From DASSKO01 sp035690425 (GTDB lineage: Bacteria; Actinomycetota; Actinomycetes; Propionibacteriales; Nocardioidaceae): a stretch of DNA of 19,584 nucleotides. The DNA lies in contig DASSKO010000212.1 of assembly GCA_035690425.1 (NCBI GenBank), forward strand, positions 1 to 19,584. The letters run 5' to 3'. Under the pieces are notes generated by a model. That model had not been told where the DNA came from. It saw nothing but the letters and a program-made list of their open reading frames with translations, and searched no databases. The number at the start of each line of letters is the position of its first letter. Position 1 is the stretch's first letter. Made by a program: the position numbers and the translations under genes. Positions 19,060-19,584 of this stretch are shown piece after piece.

Positions 19060-19584
19060 TCAGCTGGCGGCGCCGCCCTTGAACGCCTTGATCGCACCGG
19101 TGGTGTCGACCAGGTCGCCGTCGGTGCGGAGGATCGCCCGGAAGCTCACGACGTCGCTGTCGAACGCGAAGTCGTCGGACCGCTCGAAGCGCACACCGGC
19201 GACGTCGCGGATGTAGTACGCGGAGAAGTCGCCGAACAGCACCGACACGGCCGTGGCAGCCGGGTCGGCGACGTTCGGGTCGACCACCACTGGACGGCCG
19301 AGCAGTGTCGACGGTTCGCCGGCCACGAGGCCGGGCGCCCACAGGTACTGGCCGGTGCCGGCGCTGGCGCCCGAGTCGTCACGCAGCTTGCGCGCGGCGG
19401 CGATGGCGGCGTCCGACATCATCCAGTAGGCGTTGCGGCGGTACGGCGCGATGACCGAGAAGTACAGGTCGAGCAGGTTGTCGGCGGTGAACGCCCCCGC
19501 CTTGCCTGCGGTGCCGGTCACGCCGACGGTCGCCGCGCCTGCGACACCGTTCGGCTTCGACGATCCGCTGCCGGTCACGAAGTC
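19060..19584 (-). CDS. Major capsid protein, HK97 fold (partial, N-terminus beyond right edge)
   Basis: 174 C-terminal residues are visible, open through the right edge. The opening FVTGSGSSKPNGVAG is the standard HK97-family segment, followed by the P-domain region (NLLDLYFSVIAPYRRNAYWM; KLRDDSGASAGTGQYLWAPG), STLLGRPVVVDPNV, and the terminal strands (ILRTDGDLVDTTGAIKAFKG). An in-frame GTG at 19578 is internal, not the start. Portal and protease genes should lie further right. Confidence 0.9.
   Translation of the reverse strand, partial: DFVTGSGSSKPNGVAGAATVGVTGTAGKAGAFTADNLLDLYFSVIAPYRRNAYWMMSDAAIAAARKLRDDSGASAGTGQYLWAPGLVAGEPSTLLGRPVVVDPNVADPAATAVSVLFGDFSAYYIRDVAGVRFERSDDFAFDSDVVSFRAILRTDGDLVDTTGAIKAFKGGAAS

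Overview
This window is a high-GC actinobacterial siphophage genome segment. The evidence is a dense, almost gapless gene layout, many GTG starts, 4-base GTGA/ATGA start-stop overlaps, strong AAGGAG-type ribosome binding sites, and a standard HK97-type head/tail module. It reads as a temperate phage of an actinobacterial host; the genus cannot be fixed from sequence alone. No tRNA, rRNA, CRISPR array or insertion sequence was seen.

Left part (1-1726, minus strand): an early lytic operon runs leftward from a perfect TTGACA promoter. It encodes a Cro-like HTH protein, a 26-aa mini-protein, a small membrane protein, two unknown proteins, a 50-aa zinc-binding protein, and the start of a RecB/Cas4-type PD-(D/E)XK exonuclease that runs off the left edge. 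Centre-left (1727-3440, plus strand): a divergent switch region, a 131-aa immunity repressor ending LVAA, and a 302-aa arm-less tyrosine integrase ending TAA, followed by two terminators. This has the architecture of the integration-dependent immunity systems known from mycobacteriophages BPs, Brujita and Charlie. In those, attP lies inside the 3' end of the repressor gene and integration removes a C-terminal degradation tag. Repressor 3' end and integrase are contiguous here, so if attP lies in the repressor the window shows the unintegrated (virion or circular) form.

Accessory block (3375-5242, plus strand): a promoter sits immediately after the second terminator and drives four tightly coupled genes. 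They encode a 66-aa acidic protein, a 75-aa MerR/excisionase-like HTH protein, an 83-aa unknown and a 376-aa unknown. It is convergent with the late operon and separated from it by a strong bidirectional terminator. It is isolated, has its own promoter and is functionally unrecognised, so it is the best candidate for an undescribed lysogenic-conversion or exclusion locus.

Right part (5329-19584, minus strand, read from right to left): the late operon. It encodes the HK97 major capsid protein (partial), a 66-aa small protein, a head-tail connector, a probable tail terminator and a 55-aa small protein. Next come the major tail protein, a gp10-like protein, tail assembly chaperones G and G-T (joined by a -1 frameshift at a GGGAAAC slippery site), a 956-aa tape measure, a 660-aa minor tail protein with a large glycine-rich insertion and a 392-aa minor tail protein. 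The lysis cluster follows: holin-like protein, CHAP endolysin with a DUF4214-like tail, and four small membrane or coiled-coil proteins. An 837-aa LamG-type tail fibre ends the operon.

The whole makes one temperate life cycle: switch and integrase in the middle, replication/recombination genes to the left, virion and lysis genes to the right, and a possible prophage-expressed cargo block between integrase and late operon.
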